Shown piece after piece: positions 9,889-20,260 of a DNA stretch of 64,000 nucleotides (positions are counted from its first letter, which is position 1; each line of letters opens with the position of its first letter). This DNA is from an uncultured cyanobacterium (GTDB lineage Bacteria; Cyanobacteriota; Cyanobacteriia; PCC-6307; Cyanobiaceae), in the NCBI GenBank assembly GCA_903823115.1, contig CAIJRN010000029.1, positions 84,164 to 148,163 on the forward strand, written 5' to 3'. Made by a program: the position numbers and the translations under genes. Under the pieces are notes generated by a model. The model ran no database searches and was not told the origin of the DNA. It saw nothing but the letters and a program-made list of their open reading frames with translations.

Positions 9889-10983
9889 TTGACCGCCCTT
9901 TCCACAAGCCCTTCCGCCGATCTCCGCTCTGCCTGCCCCGGTGGCTTGCCCCGCCGGCCATTGAAGGTGGCTGTGCTTGGAGCCACGGGGGCGGTCGGCC
10001 AGGAATTGCTGCAACTGCTGGAGGCGCGTTCCTTCCCCGTGAGCGAGCTCACGGTGCTGGCTTCGCCCCGTTCCGCTGGCGTCGCTGTCAGCTGGCGGAA
10101 CGAGAGCCTCACGATCCAGCCGGTTGAGGAGGGCTGTTTCGATGGCGTGGATCTGGTGCTGGCTTCGGCCGGTGGTTCCGTATCCCGCCACTGGGCACCC
10201 CGGGCCACGGCCGCCGGTGCGGTGGTGATCGACAACTCCAGCGCCTTCCGCATGGATCCGGCGGTGCCCTTGGTGGTGCCTGAGGTGAATCCCCAGGCCG
10301 CCTTCGCTCACCAGGGCATCATCGCCAACCCCAACTGCACCACGATCCTGCTGACCGTCGCTCTGGCCCCCCTGGCGGCGCGGCGGCCGATCCGGCGCGT
10401 GGTGCTGAGCACCTATCAGTCCGCCAGTGGCGCCGGCGCCCGGGCCATGGAGGAACTGCGCCAGCTCAGCCGCACGGTGCTTGATGGCGGCGAGCCGGTC
10501 AGCGAGGTGCTGCCCCATTCGCTGGCCTTCAATCTGTTCCTGCACAACTCGCCGATGCAGGCCAACGGCTATTGCGAAGAGGAGTTGAAGATGATCAACG
10601 AAACCCGCAAAATCATGGCTCTGCCGGATCTGCGCCTCTCGGCCACCTGTGTGCGGGTGCCGGTGCTGCGGGCCCATTCCGAAGCCGTGAACATTGAGTT
10701 CGAGGAGCCGTTCCCGGTGGAGGAGGCCCGGGCCCTGCTGGCGGTGGCGCCGGGGGTGGAGCTGATCGAAGACTTCGACAGCAATCGCTTCCCGATGCCC
10801 ACCGATGTCACCGGACGCGATCCGGTGGCGGTTGGCCGGATCCGTCAGGATCTCAGTGAGCCCAATGCTCTCGAACTCTGGCTCTGCGGCGATCAGATTC
10901 GCAAAGGAGCGGCTCTCAATGCCATCCAGATCGCTGAACTGCTGATTGCCGGAGCCCAGCAGGATCAAGGAGGTGCGGCTTGA
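9889..10983 (+). CDS. asd: Aspartate-semialdehyde dehydrogenase
   Basis: Reduces aspartyl phosphate to aspartate semialdehyde with NADPH, the branch point to lysine/diaminopimelate, threonine and methionine. The 364-residue protein has the NADP-binding [12 protein letters not shown] motif at about 27, the catalytic cysteine in ANPNCTT (about 147), and a conserved [10 protein letters not shown] segment. The start used is TTG at 9889; a second TTG at 9961 directly before KVAVLGATG would give 340 residues and cannot be excluded. It overlaps dapA by four bases, and aspartate kinase (lysC), the preceding enzyme, is encoded in the same window at 21930-23759. Confidence 0.95.
   Translation: MTALSTSPSADLRSACPGGLPRRPLKVAVLGATGAVGQELLQLLEARSFPVSELTVLASPRSAGVAVSWRNESLTIQPVEEGCFDGVDLVLASAGGSVSRHWAPRATAAGAVVIDNSSAFRMDPAVPLVVPEVNPQAAFAHQGIIANPNCTTILLTVALAPLAARRPIRRVVLSTYQSASGAGARAMEELRQLSRTVLDGGEPVSEVLPHSLAFNLFLHNSPMQANGYCEEELKMINETRKIMALPDLRLSATCVRVPVLRAHSEAVNIEFEEPFPVEEARALLAVAPGVELIEDFDSNRFPMPTDVTGRDPVAVGRIRQDLSEPNALELWLCGDQIRKGAALNAIQIAELLIAGAQQDQGGAA
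10967..10975 (+). promoter_or_regulatory. Strong ribosome binding site before dapA
   Basis: AAGGAGGTG lies inside the end of asd, with its last base 4 bases before the TTG at 10980-10982. It is one of the best Shine-Dalgarno matches in the window, and it supports both the unusual TTG start and translational coupling of dapA to asd across the TTGA overlap. Confidence 0.7.
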
Positions 10984-11897
10984 GATCCGATCTCCCCACC
11001 GGTACCTGTGCCCAGGCGCCTTTCGGCCGGGTGATCACCGCCATGGTGACGCCGTTCAGCGCCGATGGGACTGTGGATCTGGAGCTGGCGGCGCGGCTGG
11101 CCGAGTATCTCCTGGCCCATGGCTCCGATGGCCTGGTGCTCTGCGGCACCACCGGTGAATCCCCCACCTTGAGCTGGCAGGAGCAGCATCAGCTGTTTGC
11201 CGCCGTCAAGGAGGCCGTGGCGGGCCGGGCGCCCCTGCTGGCCGGCAGTGGCAGCAACTGCACCGCCGAGGCAGTGGAGGCCACCCGGGAGGCGGCGGCC
11301 CTGGGTGCCGATGGGGCGCTGGTGGTGGTGCCTTACTACAACAAACCACCCCAGGATGGGCTTGAGGCCCATTTCCGGGCGGTGGCGGCGGCAGCCCCCG
11401 AGCTGCCGTTGATGCTTTACAACATCCCCAGCCGCACCGGCTGCAGCCTGGAGCCGGAAACCGTCGCCCGGCTGCTCGACTGCCCGAATGTGACCAGCTT
11501 CAAGGCCGCCAGCGGCACCACCGAGGAGGTGAGCCAGCTGCGGCTTCTCTGCGGCAATCGCCTGTCCATCTATAGCGGCGATGACGCGCTCACCCTGCCG
11601 ATGCTGGCCGTCGGGGCGGCTGGGGTGGTGAGTGTCGCCAGCCATCTGGCCGGTCCTGAGATCCGAGCGATGGTGCAGGCCTTCCTGGCGGGCGAGAACG
11701 CCGCCGCTCTGGCGCTGCACGAGCAACTGCTGCCGCTGTGCAAAGCCCTGTTCTGCACCACCAATCCCGTGCCGGTCAAAGCCGCCCTTGAGATCGCCGG
11801 CTGGCCTGTTGGCGCCCCCCGTTTACCCCTCCTCCCTGCTGAGCCTGATGTGAGACAACGCCTTTATTCGGTTCTGGCTGCCCTGCGTCCCACCTGA
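10980..11897 (+). CDS. dapA: 4-hydroxy-tetrahydrodipicolinate synthase
   Basis: Condenses pyruvate with aspartate semialdehyde, the first committed step to diaminopimelate and lysine. The 305-residue TIM-barrel enzyme shows the GTTGESPTL pyruvate-binding motif, the Tyr in [11 protein letters not shown] and the Schiff-base lysine in the FKAASG segment. It starts with TTG overlapping the asd stop (TTGA) and has a strong Shine-Dalgarno sequence, so asd and dapA form one transcription and translation unit feeding consecutive steps. rnj follows 65 bases later. Confidence 0.96.
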   Translation: MRSDLPTGTCAQAPFGRVITAMVTPFSADGTVDLELAARLAEYLLAHGSDGLVLCGTTGESPTLSWQEQHQLFAAVKEAVAGRAPLLAGSGSNCTAEAVEATREAAALGADGALVVVPYYNKPPQDGLEAHFRAVAAAAPELPLMLYNIPSRTGCSLEPETVARLLDCPNVTSFKAASGTTEEVSQLRLLCGNRLSIYSGDDALTLPMLAVGAAGVVSVASHLAGPEIRAMVQAFLAGENAAALALHEQLLPLCKALFCTTNPVPVKAALEIAGWPVGAPRLPLLPAEPDVRQRLYSVLAALRPT

Positions 11898-11962
11898 CGC
11901 CAAGGCTTGCTTCCAGCTACGGCACCACGCCCTCAACGAACGAATCATCCGGTTATCCCTTC

Positions 11963-13972
11963 ATGACAAGTCAGAACGGTCAAGGTCAGACAGCTCAGAC
12001 GAAACAGCCTTGCCTGAGGGTGATTCCCCTCGGCGGCCTGCACGAGATTGGCAAGAACACCTGTGTTTTTGAATACGGCGACGACCTGATGTTGGTCGAT
12101 GCCGGCCTCGCCTTCCCCAGCGATGGCATGCATGGCGTCAACGTGGTCATGCCCGACACCAGCTATCTGCGCGAGAACCAGAAGCGCATTCGCGGCATGG
12201 TCGTCACCCACGGCCATGAAGACCACATCGGTGGCATCCCCCACCACCTCAAGAATTTCAATATTCCGATCATCTACGGCCCACGGCTGGCGATGTCGAT
12301 GCTGCAGGGCAAGATGGAGGAGGCCGGTGTCACGGATCGCACCACCATCCAGACCGTCGGCCCCAGGGATGTGGTGCATGTGGGTCAGCACTTCAAGGTG
12401 GAGTTCATTCGCAACACCCACTCGATGGCCGACAGCTTCTCGCTGGCGATCACCACGCCGGCGGGGGTGATCGTGTTCACCGGTGACTTCAAGTTCGACC
12501 ACACTCCCGTGGATGGCGAAACCTTCGACATCCAGCGCATGGCCCACTACGGCGAGCAGGGTGTGCTGTGTCTGTTCAGCGATTCCACCAACGCTGAGCT
12601 GCCCGGTTTTGCTCCGCCGGAGCGCTCCGTGTTCCCCAACCTGGATCGCCACATCTCCCAGGCCGAAGGCCGGGTGATCATCACCACCTTCGCCAGCTCG
12701 ATTCATCGCGTCTCGATGATTCTGGAACTGGCCATGAAGAACGGCCGCAAGGTGGGCCTGCTGGGGCGCTCCATGCTCAACGTGATCGCCAAGGCGCGCG
12801 AATTGGGCTACATGCGCTGCCCCGATGACCTGTTTGTGCCGATCAAGCAGATCCGGGATCTGCCCGATCGCGAAACCCTGTTGCTGATGACCGGTAGTCA
12901 GGGCGAGCCTCTGGCGGCGCTGAGCCGCATCTCCCGCGCTGAGCATCCCCAGGTGCAGGTGAAGTCCACCGACACGATCATCTTTTCCGCCAGCCCGATT
13001 CCCGGCAACACGATCTCAGTGGTCAACACCATTGACCGGCTGATGATGATGGGCGCCAAGGTCGTCTATGGCAAGGGCGAAGGGATCCATGTGTCCGGCC
13101 ATGGTTTCCAGGAAGACCACAAGCTGATGCTGGCTTTGGTGCGACCCAAATTCTTTGTGCCCGTGCATGGCGAACACCGCATGCTCGTGGCCCACGCCAA
13201 GACCTCCCACTCGATGGGGATTCCCGTCGATCACACCCTGATCATCGACAACGGTGATGTGGTGGAACTCACCCCCGATTCGATTCGCAGGGGCGAGCCG
13301 GTCAAGGCGGGCATTGAATTGCTCGACGCTTCTCGTAATGGCATCGTCGACGCCCGGGTGCTCAAAGAGCGTCAGCAGCTGGCGGAAGATGGTGTGATCA
13401 CGCTGCTGGCTGTGATCACCACCGACGGTGTGATGGCGGCGCCGCCCCGGGTGAATCTGCGTGGCGTTGTGACCAGCGCCGATCCCCGCAAGCTCTCGAT
13501 CTGGGCTGAACGGGAAATCAGCTGGGTGCTCGAAAACCGCTGGAGCCAGCTGTCGCGCAACACCGGTGGCAAGGCCCCCGAAGTCGACTGGGTGGGGGTG
13601 CAGCGCGAGGTGGAGGTCGGCCTGCAGCGTCGCCTGCGCCGCGAGCTGCAGGTGGATCCCCTGATCATCTGTCTGGTGCAGCCGGCTCCCGCCGGCACAC
13701 CGGCCTACAAGGGCCGGGCTGACAGCGAGCCCGACACCAGGCCTGCCCCCCGCGGTCGCCGCGATGGCGGCGCTCGTGAGGGCGGTTCCCGCGAGGTTGT
13801 GCGCCAGGTCCGCAGCGAGCAGTCAGCCCCCCGCCAGCTCGTGACGGCGGCGGCCGCCACCCCAGCCCCCGTGGCGGCTCCAGGGCCGGCGGCGGCGGTG
13901 AAGGTCGCGGCTGAAGAGCCCGAGCTCAGCGGCCGCATCCGTCGCCGTCGCTCAGCCGCCGTCGCCGGCTGA
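11963..13972 (+). CDS. rnj: Ribonuclease J
   Basis: A metallo-beta-lactamase/beta-CASP exo- and endoribonuclease of 669 residues. The zinc motif THGHEDHIGG is near residue 76; further metal ligands sit in NTHSMADS and FTGDFKFD, and the beta-CASP His motif in SGHGFQED and VHGEHRM. The C-terminal 110 residues after about 555 are basic, Pro/Ala-rich and low complexity, as in other cyanobacterial RNase J proteins. It follows dapA by 65 bases and may be cotranscribed. Its last 21 bases overlap the end of the convergent gene at 13952-15370. Confidence 0.95.
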   Translation: MTSQNGQGQTAQTKQPCLRVIPLGGLHEIGKNTCVFEYGDDLMLVDAGLAFPSDGMHGVNVVMPDTSYLRENQKRIRGMVVTHGHEDHIGGIPHHLKNFNIPIIYGPRLAMSMLQGKMEEAGVTDRTTIQTVGPRDVVHVGQHFKVEFIRNTHSMADSFSLAITTPAGVIVFTGDFKFDHTPVDGETFDIQRMAHYGEQGVLCLFSDSTNAELPGFAPPERSVFPNLDRHISQAEGRVIITTFASSIHRVSMILELAMKNGRKVGLLGRSMLNVIAKARELGYMRCPDDLFVPIKQIRDLPDRETLLLMTGSQGEPLAALSRISRAEHPQVQVKSTDTIIFSASPIPGNTISVVNTIDRLMMMGAKVVYGKGEGIHVSGHGFQEDHKLMLALVRPKFFVPVHGEHRMLVAHAKTSHSMGIPVDHTLIIDNGDVVELTPDSIRRGEPVKAGIELLDASRNGIVDARVLKERQQLAEDGVITLLAVITTDGVMAAPPRVNLRGVVTSADPRKLSIWAEREISWVLENRWSQLSRNTGGKAPEVDWVGVQREVEVGLQRRLRRELQVDPLIICLVQPAPAGTPAYKGRADSEPDTRPAPRGRRDGGAREGGSREVVRQVRSEQSAPRQLVTAAAATPAPVAAPGPAAAVKVAAEEPELSGRIRRRRSAAVAG

Positions 13973-15370
13973 ATCGGCGCTCACCAACACGCGCAGCAGC
14001 CCCAGCAGCAGTTCAGGGTCCTCCTCCTCCACCGGGGCAGGAGGATTGCGGAACAGCTCGCAGAGCACGTCCGCATCCGCCGTGAAGTCGGGGGTTTCCT
14101 TGGTCAGGGAGAGCAGGCTCTGGGGTTCACCTGGAGCGATGTTCTGCTCATGGCCAGGGGCGGGCTCCGGTCCCGGCTCTGGCTTGAGCGTCTGCTTCTC
14201 CTGCCCGGTCAGATTCGCTGGCGTTCTGGCTGCGGCCGCCGGGCTCGCTGCCGCCCCCAGGATTGCGGCACTGGCAATTGCTGCAGCTGCCGAGAGGCTG
14301 GTGCCGGGCAGCTCCACGATTTCGGCGGCCGTCACGGCGATGGGCGGTTCCGGCTCCATCACCGTCAGCTCCAGTTCTTCGGCCAGAAGCGGATCAGCCT
14401 GGTGGACCTCAAACAGTTCCGGTTCCTCCACCACCTCCGGGATCAGGGTGACGTCCAACGCGGTTGGCTGCGCCAACGGGGCACTGGGCTGCGCCAACGG
14501 GGCGAGGGCCTCGCCGGCTGTGGCCACTGGCTGGGGCGGCAGGGGCTCCCCCGCCTCCTGCTGCGCCTGTGCTTCTGGTGACGGAGTCGGCTCCGGGGTT
14601 GCCGGCTGGGTGGCCGCCGTGGCCCAGGGGGTGGGCGCCGACGCCGATGCTGCGGCGGCAGCGGTTGTGCTGGCCATGGCGCCGGTCACCATCCAGGGCA
14701 TCGCCAAGGAGCCGGTGGTGTCCGAAGACGGGGCTGCTGGAGTTGCGGCTGCCGAACTGGCGACTGGCTGATTGTTCGTGGCTGGATTGACACTCGCTGC
14801 AGCCAAGCTGGCCGCAGGCGCAGGGCTCTGTGCTGGCAGCGCTGTCTCGGCGCCCAGCGCTGCGGCCCGATCGGTATCGGCTGTGCCCTTCAGCTCCTGG
14901 GACAACAGTTCCGGCCGGCACAACTCGCTGGCGTTGGCTTGGAGCGAAGCTGGGGCCTGGCTCTGGGCTGGAGTCGGTGCCGCCGTGGGGGCTTCGGCTG
15001 CAGCGACCGGTGACGCCTCTGCTGCCTTGCCGGCCTCGATCACCGCCGGGCTCTCCTGCTGCGACAGCGAGCATTGCTGCAGGCCCTGCTCGGCGATCTG
15101 GCGCAGGGCCAGCTCGGCTTTGCTGTGGAGCACATCGCTGTAGAGGTCTTCGGCGATGTCCCGTTCGTTGAAGCCATAGAGATGGGCGTGGGCCATCAGC
15201 AGTTGCACCCGTTCCTTCAACCCCTCGGGCATCGGCCCACTGGCTCGGGGGATCTCCCGCAGCAGGCTCTGGCCCTGGTCGATCACCTCGCCCCACTGAT
15301 CAGCGCAGTAGGCCTGCTCGATGGCGGCATAGCGCTCGGTGGAATTGCTGTGATCAGCAGACTCAGCCAT
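13952..15370 (-). CDS. Hypothetical Ala/Pro-rich protein
   Basis: A 472-residue protein I cannot assign to a family. Residues 1-115 are helical and charged, with the spacing of a helical-repeat (TPR-like) segment (ERYAAIEQAYCADQWGEVI and on). Residues 120-410 are low complexity, dominated by Ala, Pro, Glu and Ser. The last 45 residues are ordered and acidic (about LCELFRNPP to the end). No signal peptide; one Ala-rich stretch near 365-385 could be weakly hydrophobic. The ATG at 15368-15370 overlaps the end of tilS by 8 bases, so it is probably translated from the tilS transcript. The reading frame is supported by this coupling and by the conserved-looking termini. Confidence 0.7.
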   Translation of the reverse strand: MAESADHSNSTERYAAIEQAYCADQWGEVIDQGQSLLREIPRASGPMPEGLKERVQLLMAHAHLYGFNERDIAEDLYSDVLHSKAELALRQIAEQGLQQCSLSQQESPAVIEAGKAAEASPVAAAEAPTAAPTPAQSQAPASLQANASELCRPELLSQELKGTADTDRAAALGAETALPAQSPAPAASLAAASVNPATNNQPVASSAAATPAAPSSDTTGSLAMPWMVTGAMASTTAAAAASASAPTPWATAATQPATPEPTPSPEAQAQQEAGEPLPPQPVATAGEALAPLAQPSAPLAQPTALDVTLIPEVVEEPELFEVHQADPLLAEELELTVMEPEPPIAVTAAEIVELPGTSLSAAAAIASAAILGAAASPAAAARTPANLTGQEKQTLKPEPGPEPAPGHEQNIAPGEPQSLLSLTKETPDFTADADVLCELFRNPPAPVEEEDPELLLGLLRVLVSADSAGDGG

Positions 15371-16493
15371 GGCCCTCAACGGCTCGGATCAGCTTCAGTG
15401 TGGTCCGCTCCCAGACGAGTTGCCAGCGATCCGCCAGGTTGAGCAGGCCAGGGCCCCGCTCGGGGGCCAGCCGTGCGAGCAGGATGTCCAGGGGCTGACT
15501 CTCGAGGCTGCGGCCGGTGTGCCGCGCCAGCCAGTGCTGCAGAAGCCGTCCTTGTCCGGCCGATGACAGCGCCAGCAGGCCTGGGCGCAGCAGAGTCAAC
15601 CCGATCGGATCGCTGCCGTCGCTGAGGGCGGCCAGGGCGAGATCCAGCAACTCCGTCTGCTGTTCCAGTTCCGCCGCCAACCGTTCGGCCTGGGCGCTGA
15701 TGCGCAGGCTGGCTCCTGGATGCAGGTCTTCCAGCACCGGCAACACCGCCGCGCGCACCCGGTTGCGGCTGAGCCGCTCGTCGTGATTACCGGGATCCAG
15801 CCAGATCGGCAGCCCCTGTTGCTGGCAGATTCGCGCCGTATCGGCCCGGGAAAAGAGCAACAGCGGCCGCACCAGCAGCAAGTTGTCTTCGCTTTGTGGC
15901 TGGTCTGCCTGCCGCTGGCCGGGGGGGCAGGACAGCGGCCGGCTGGCCCTGAGGCTGGCGAGGCCGCGCCGATGGCTGCCGCGAGCCAGATTCAGCAGCA
16001 CGGTTTCGGCCCGGTCGCTGGCGGTGTGGGCGGTGAGCACACGTCGGCAGCCTTGCCGCAGCGCCTCGCGCGCCAGGCAGTCGTAGCGCCACTGGCGGCC
16101 GATCGCCTCGCGATTGCCACGGCCTTTGCCGCCTGCTTCGTTGTCGCCAGTGCCTGGGTCACCCCCGTCGCTGGCCTGGGCGCGCTCGCCGTGCAGGACC
16201 AGACCCTGACTCAGAGCCCAGGTTGCCAGCTCCTGAGCCTGGCGGCTGCCCTCGGCCCGCCAGCCGTGGTCGCCGTGCCACAGCCTCAGCGTCCAGTCAT
16301 GCAGAGGTTGCAGGTCCCGCAGCAGGCCCAGCATCGCCATCGAGTCCTGGCCGCCCGAGATGGCCAGCAGCAGCGAAGCGCCCTGGGGCAGCAGCTGGGG
16401 ATGGCGCCGCAGATGGCGATGCAGCCGGTGATGCTCGGCGCTCCAGCGGGCGGGCTGCCTGCTGGCTTCGGATGGGAGAATCGGCTCAGCCAT
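15363..16493 (-). CDS. tilS: tRNA(Ile)-lysidine synthase
   Basis: Converts the wobble cytidine of the CAU-anticodon tRNA-Ile to lysidine, which is essential for decoding AUA. The 376-residue N-type ATP pyrophosphatase has the P-loop SGGQDSMAML at about 46, then the LRLWHGDHGWR segment and ...TAHTASDRAETVLLN with the conserved His/Asp. The C-terminal half is shortened relative to the long E. coli form, as in other cyanobacteria. The start lies 14 bases from the divergent DUF561 gene. A hypothetical gene overlaps its 3' end by 8 bases. Confidence 0.93.
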   Translation of the reverse strand: MAEPILPSEASRQPARWSAEHHRLHRHLRRHPQLLPQGASLLLAISGGQDSMAMLGLLRDLQPLHDWTLRLWHGDHGWRAEGSRQAQELATWALSQGLVLHGERAQASDGGDPGTGDNEAGGKGRGNREAIGRQWRYDCLAREALRQGCRRVLTAHTASDRAETVLLNLARGSHRRGLASLRASRPLSCPPGQRQADQPQSEDNLLLVRPLLLFSRADTARICQQQGLPIWLDPGNHDERLSRNRVRAAVLPVLEDLHPGASLRISAQAERLAAELEQQTELLDLALAALSDGSDPIGLTLLRPGLLALSSAGQGRLLQHWLARHTGRSLESQPLDILLARLAPERGPGLLNLADRWQLVWERTTLKLIRAVEGHG

Positions 16494-16507
16494 TCCGCTC
16501 GCCGTCG

Positions 16508-17290
16508 ATGACGCGTCTTTCCAGCCTGCCCTCCCCCCTGGCCCGCGCCATCGAGGAACGCCGCCTGCTCAAGGTCATCGCTGGCCTGACCAATCATGAC
16601 GGCCCTTCCGTGCTGGCCATCGCCCGCGCCGCCGCCGCCGGTGGCGCTGATCTGGTCGACATCGCCTGTGATGCTGATCTGGTGCGTCAGGTGGCCAAGG
16701 CGGCTCCCGGTCTGCCGATCTGCGTGTCAGCCGTCGATCCCGAGCTGTTCCCTGCCGCCGTCGCCGCCGGCGCCCAGCTGGTGGAGATCGGCAACTTCGA
16801 TGCCTTCTACGCCCAGGGCCGCATCTTCGAGGCCGCCGAGGTGCTGGAGCTGACCCGCCGCACCCGGGAGCTGTTGCCGCAGGTGGTGCTGTCGGTGACC
16901 GTGCCCCACGTGTTGCCGCTCGATCAGCAGGAACAGCTGGCGCTGGATCTGGTGGCGGCTGGCGCCGATCTGATCCAGACCGAGGGCGGCACCAGTGCCC
17001 GCCCCTTCAGTGCCGGGGTGCTCGGCCTGATCGAGAAGGCCGCCCCCACCCTGGCCGCGGCCCATGCCATCAGCCGCGCCCTCGCCGCCGCCGAGCTGGA
17101 TTGCCCGGTGATGTGTGCTTCCGGCCTCTCCAGCGCCACCGTGCCCCTGGCCCTGGCAGCCGGCGCTGCCGGTGTCGGCGTCGGCTCGGCTGTGAACCGG
17201 CTCAGCGATGAGCTGGCGATGGTGGCCGTGGTGCGTGGGCTGCGGGAGGCGATCACCCCGGTGCCCGTCGCCGTCGCTGGCCTCGTCTGA
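16508..17290 (+). CDS. DUF561 family protein (Ycf23-like)
   Basis: A 260-residue TIM-barrel-like protein of the DUF561 family, found in cyanobacteria and as ycf23 in some plastids. Recognisable segments are LLKVIAGLTN, a GGADLVDIACD motif, LVEIGNFDAFY and LIQTEGG, resembling phosphate-binding barrels. The biochemical role is not established. The frame is open to 16223, but those residues are the shadow of tilS; the ATG at 16508 gives the family N-terminus. It is divergent from tilS with only 14 bases between start codons, so its promoter must lie inside tilS. Confidence 0.85.
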   Translation: MTRLSSLPSPLARAIEERRLLKVIAGLTNHDGPSVLAIARAAAAGGADLVDIACDADLVRQVAKAAPGLPICVSAVDPELFPAAVAAGAQLVEIGNFDAFYAQGRIFEAAEVLELTRRTRELLPQVVLSVTVPHVLPLDQQEQLALDLVAAGADLIQTEGGTSARPFSAGVLGLIEKAAPTLAAAHAISRALAAAELDCPVMCASGLSSATVPLALAAGAAGVGVGSAVNRLSDELAMVAVVRGLREAITPVPVAVAGLV

Positions 17291-17613
17291 GGCGGGCAGG
17301 AGCCCCTGCTCAGGCAGGCCAGCTGTTTGAGCCCTTGCGCTCCCTGCGATCCAGGGTTGCGTCGGGGCTTGATCCGGCCGTTGGCTCCACGCCGAAACGG
17401 GGCGGTATCAAGCGATGGCGGCGCCTTGGTTGTGATTGTTCATCAACTTCTGGGTCGTTGCCCTGGAACTCTGTTGCGCTAAGGCCGACCCGGGCCTTCC
17501 CTCAGGGCTGTGGGTCGCGTGGTGCAGCTGGCTACTCCCAGAATTGCGACATGGCGTTGTGCGTTGGGCGTGCCTTGCCTAGTTTGCGGAACTGAATCCT
17601 CAAGTCCAAATCC
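17291..17613. other. Intergenic region DUF561 gene to YvlD-like gene
   Basis: 323 bases without a supported gene. The ORF at 17335-17595 has an Arg/Ser-rich composition typical of noise in GC-rich DNA. The stretch 17540-17610 is the most AT-rich and probably contains the promoter of the downstream membrane protein gene; a poor pair TTGTGC / TAGTTT with 17-base spacing lies about 30 bases before the ATG. No terminator-like hairpin with a T-run was found. Confidence 0.4.
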
Positions 17614-18042
17614 ATGGGTGCGCTTATCTGGTTGGTGCAATGGCCGATCCGGGCTCTGATCCTGCTGCTGGTTGCCAGGTTGCCCCTGGGGGTGGAGATG
17701 GCCAGCTTCCCGATCGCCCTGTTGTCGGCGGTCGTGATCGGCCTGCTGGGCACGCTGCTGGTCTGGCCGCTGAAGTTCCTGCTGGCGCCGATCTGGGCGA
17801 TCACGTCCATCGGTGGCCTGATCGGGCCGATCTCCTTCCTGTTCAACTGGCTGATCACGATCATCCTGTTCGGCCTGGCGGCCTGGCTGATCCAGGGCTT
17901 CCGGCTCAGGAACGGACTGGTGAGCGCCGCCCTGGGTGCCCTGGTGTACAGCGTGCTGAGCTATTTCATCTTCAAGCTGCTGGGCCTGGAAGTGCCCCTC
18001 ACCCGGGCGATGGCCCAGCTGCTCTCCGGCTCGGTCGCCTGA
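17614..18042 (+). CDS. Small four-helix membrane protein (phage-holin-IV/YvlD-like)
   Basis: A 142-residue protein made almost entirely of four hydrophobic segments (about 5-25, 30-55, 65-95 and 105-125), with a short C-terminal tail. This matches the Phage_holin_4_2/YvlD family of bacterial membrane proteins, which in most genomes is not phage-related. Function unknown; YvlD-type proteins in Bacillus are linked to envelope stress. No phage genes are nearby. A terminator follows it. Confidence 0.7.
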   Translation: MGALIWLVQWPIRALILLLVARLPLGVEMASFPIALLSAVVIGLLGTLLVWPLKFLLAPIWAITSIGGLIGPISFLFNWLITIILFGLAAWLIQGFRLRNGLVSAALGALVYSVLSYFIFKLLGLEVPLTRAMAQLLSGSVA

Positions 18043-18079
18043 TCGGCTGATCGCCTCGCAGCGCCAATCAGCGCCCCAG

Positions 18080-18123
18080 CCCCCCTGTCGGCCCTGCATC
18101 GTGGCTGCCAGGGGGGTTTCTTC
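18080..18123 (+). terminator. Intrinsic terminator after YvlD-like gene
   Basis: Perfect 8-base arms CCCCCCTG (18080-18087) and CAGGGGGG (18109-18116), separated by a 21-base loop that can pair further, followed by TTTCTTC. It lies 38 bases after the stop of the membrane protein gene and before uvrB, insulating the two. Confidence 0.65.
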
Positions 18124-18246
18124 GGATCGGCCTGGCCGGTGGTCGCTGCCGGCCTGCTGGTTCGAGCTATCCAGGGGCAGAAGCAACTCTGGTCTGGCGG
18201 TTCTCCTCCGCCTCGCAATCCAGGCCCGCGGCCCCAGAATGGGCTG

Positions 18247-20250
18247 ATGCTTTTTCAGCTCCACGCCCCCTACGAACCCAAGGGAGATCAGCCCACCGCC
18301 ATCGAGACCCTGGTGGCAGGGGTCGATGCAGGCGATCCCTATCAGACCTTGCTCGGTGCCACCGGTACCGGTAAGACCTTCTCGATTGCCAATGTGATCG
18401 CTCGCACCGGTCGGCCGACCCTGGTGCTGGCCCATAACAAGACCCTGGCGGCCCAGCTCTGCAATGAGCTGCGTGAGTTTTTCCCGAATAACGCGGTTGA
18501 ATATTTCATCTCCTATTACGACTATTATCAGCCCGAGGCCTATGTGCCGGTCTCGGACACCTACATCGCCAAGACGGCTTCGATCAATGAGGAGATCGAC
18601 ATGCTGCGGCACTCTGCCACCCGCTCTCTGTTTGAGCGACGCGATGTGATCGTGGTCGCTTCGATCAGCTGCATCTATGGCCTCGGTATTCCCTCGGAAT
18701 ATCTCAAGGCGGCGGTCAAGTTTCAGGTGGGCGAAAGCCTTGACCTGCGCGGTTCCCTGCGGGAGCTGGTCAATAACCAGTATTCCCGCAATGATGTCGA
18801 GATCTCCCGGGGCCGTTTCAGGGTGCGGGGGGATGTGCTCGAAATCGGTCCAGCCTATGAGGATCGGCTGGTGCGCATTGAGTTGTTCGGCGATGAGGTG
18901 GAGGCGATCCGCTATGTCGATCCCACCACGGGTGAGATTCTGCAGAGCCTCGAAACGATCAATATCTATCCGGCCAAGCACTTCGTGACGCCGAAGGAGC
19001 GATTGCAGGGAGCGATCAAGGAGATCCGGGGAGAATTGCGCGAACGGCTCGATGTGCTCAACCTCCAGGGTCGCTTGCTGGAGGCCCAGCGGTTGGAACA
19101 GCGCACCACCTATGACCTGGAGATGCTGGAGCAGGTGGGTTACTGCAACGGTGTCGAGAACTATGCACGCCATCTGGCCGGGCGCGAGGCGGGAACGCCG
19201 CCCGAATGCCTGATCGATTACTTCCCCGATGACTGGCTGTTGGTGATCGATGAGAGCCATGTCACCTGCTCCCAATTGCAGGCGATGTACAACGGCGACC
19301 AGAGCCGCAAGCAGGTGCTGATCGAGCACGGCTTCCGCCTGCCCAGTGCCGCCGACAACCGGCCGCTCAAGGGGGAGGAGTTCTGGCAGAAGGCGAAGCA
19401 GACGATCTTTGTCAGTGCTACCCCCGGATCCTGGGAATTGGCCCAGAGCGAGGGACACGTGGCCGAGCAGGTGATCCGCCCCACCGGCGTGCTGGATCCG
19501 ATCGTGGAGGTGCGGCCCAGCGATGGCCAGGTGGTCGATCTGCTCGGTGAGATCCGGCTGCGGGCGGATCGCCATGAGCGGGTGCTGGTGACCACCCTGA
19601 CCAAGCGCATGGCCGAGGACCTCAGCGATTACCTGGCCGAGAATGGTGTGAAGGTGCGCTATCTGCACTCCGAGATCCATTCGATTGAGCGCATTGAAAT
19701 CCTCCAGGATTTACGCAATGGCGAATACGATGTCTTGGTGGGAGTGAACCTGCTGCGTGAAGGGCTGGATCTACCGGAGGTATCCCTCGTGGCGATTCTC
19801 GATGCCGACAAGGAGGGCTTCCTGCGGGCCGAGCGCTCCCTGATTCAGACGATCGGCCGGGCCGCCCGCCATGTGGATGGCAGGGCTCTGCTCTACGCCG
19901 ACAACCTCACTGATTCGATGGCCAGGGCCATTTCTGAAACCGAACGCCGCCGGGCGATTCAGCATGCCCATAACGAGCGACATGGCATCACGCCGTCCCC
20001 CGCCGGCAAGCGTGCCGGCAATTCAATCCTCACGTTCCTGGAGACGTCGCGGCGGCTCAATGATGATCAGCTGGATCAGGCCGTGGAGCAGGCTGAGCAC
20101 AATGAAGTGTCGCTCGATGCCTTGCCGGAGCTGATCAGCCAGCTGGAGGACAAGATGAAGAGCGCCGCCAAGAATCTCGAGTTCGAGGAGGCAGCCAACC
20201 TGCGCGATCGCATCAAGAATCTGCGCCAGAAGCTGGTGGGGCGAGCCTGA
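18247..20250 (+). CDS. uvrB: Excinuclease ABC subunit B
   Basis: DNA-damage verification helicase of nucleotide excision repair, 667 residues. The Walker A GATGTGKT is at 37-44, the damage-probing hairpin segment [12 protein letters not shown] near 95, the DESH box in helicase domain 2 region, and the C-terminal UVR motif ([13 protein letters not shown]) that contacts UvrC. The ATG at 18247 gives the canonical MLFQLHAPY start. The open frame upstream to 18139 is not family-like. Confidence 0.97.
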   Translation: MLFQLHAPYEPKGDQPTAIETLVAGVDAGDPYQTLLGATGTGKTFSIANVIARTGRPTLVLAHNKTLAAQLCNELREFFPNNAVEYFISYYDYYQPEAYVPVSDTYIAKTASINEEIDMLRHSATRSLFERRDVIVVASISCIYGLGIPSEYLKAAVKFQVGESLDLRGSLRELVNNQYSRNDVEISRGRFRVRGDVLEIGPAYEDRLVRIELFGDEVEAIRYVDPTTGEILQSLETINIYPAKHFVTPKERLQGAIKEIRGELRERLDVLNLQGRLLEAQRLEQRTTYDLEMLEQVGYCNGVENYARHLAGREAGTPPECLIDYFPDDWLLVIDESHVTCSQLQAMYNGDQSRKQVLIEHGFRLPSAADNRPLKGEEFWQKAKQTIFVSATPGSWELAQSEGHVAEQVIRPTGVLDPIVEVRPSDGQVVDLLGEIRLRADRHERVLVTTLTKRMAEDLSDYLAENGVKVRYLHSEIHSIERIEILQDLRNGEYDVLVGVNLLREGLDLPEVSLVAILDADKEGFLRAERSLIQTIGRAARHVDGRALLYADNLTDSMARAISETERRRAIQHAHNERHGITPSPAGKRAGNSILTFLETSRRLNDDQLDQAVEQAEHNEVSLDALPELISQLEDKMKSAAKNLEFEEAANLRDRIKNLRQKLVGRA

Positions 20251-20260
20251 GACTGCCGCC

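Noticed and set aside
17614..18042. Prophage holin
   Set aside because: The family includes many non-phage membrane proteins, and no other phage gene is nearby.
17479..19680. 733-residue open frame antisense to uvrB
   Set aside because: It lies opposite an undisputed uvrB, is rich in His/Gln/Arg and shows no family motif; long antisense frames are common in GC-rich DNA.
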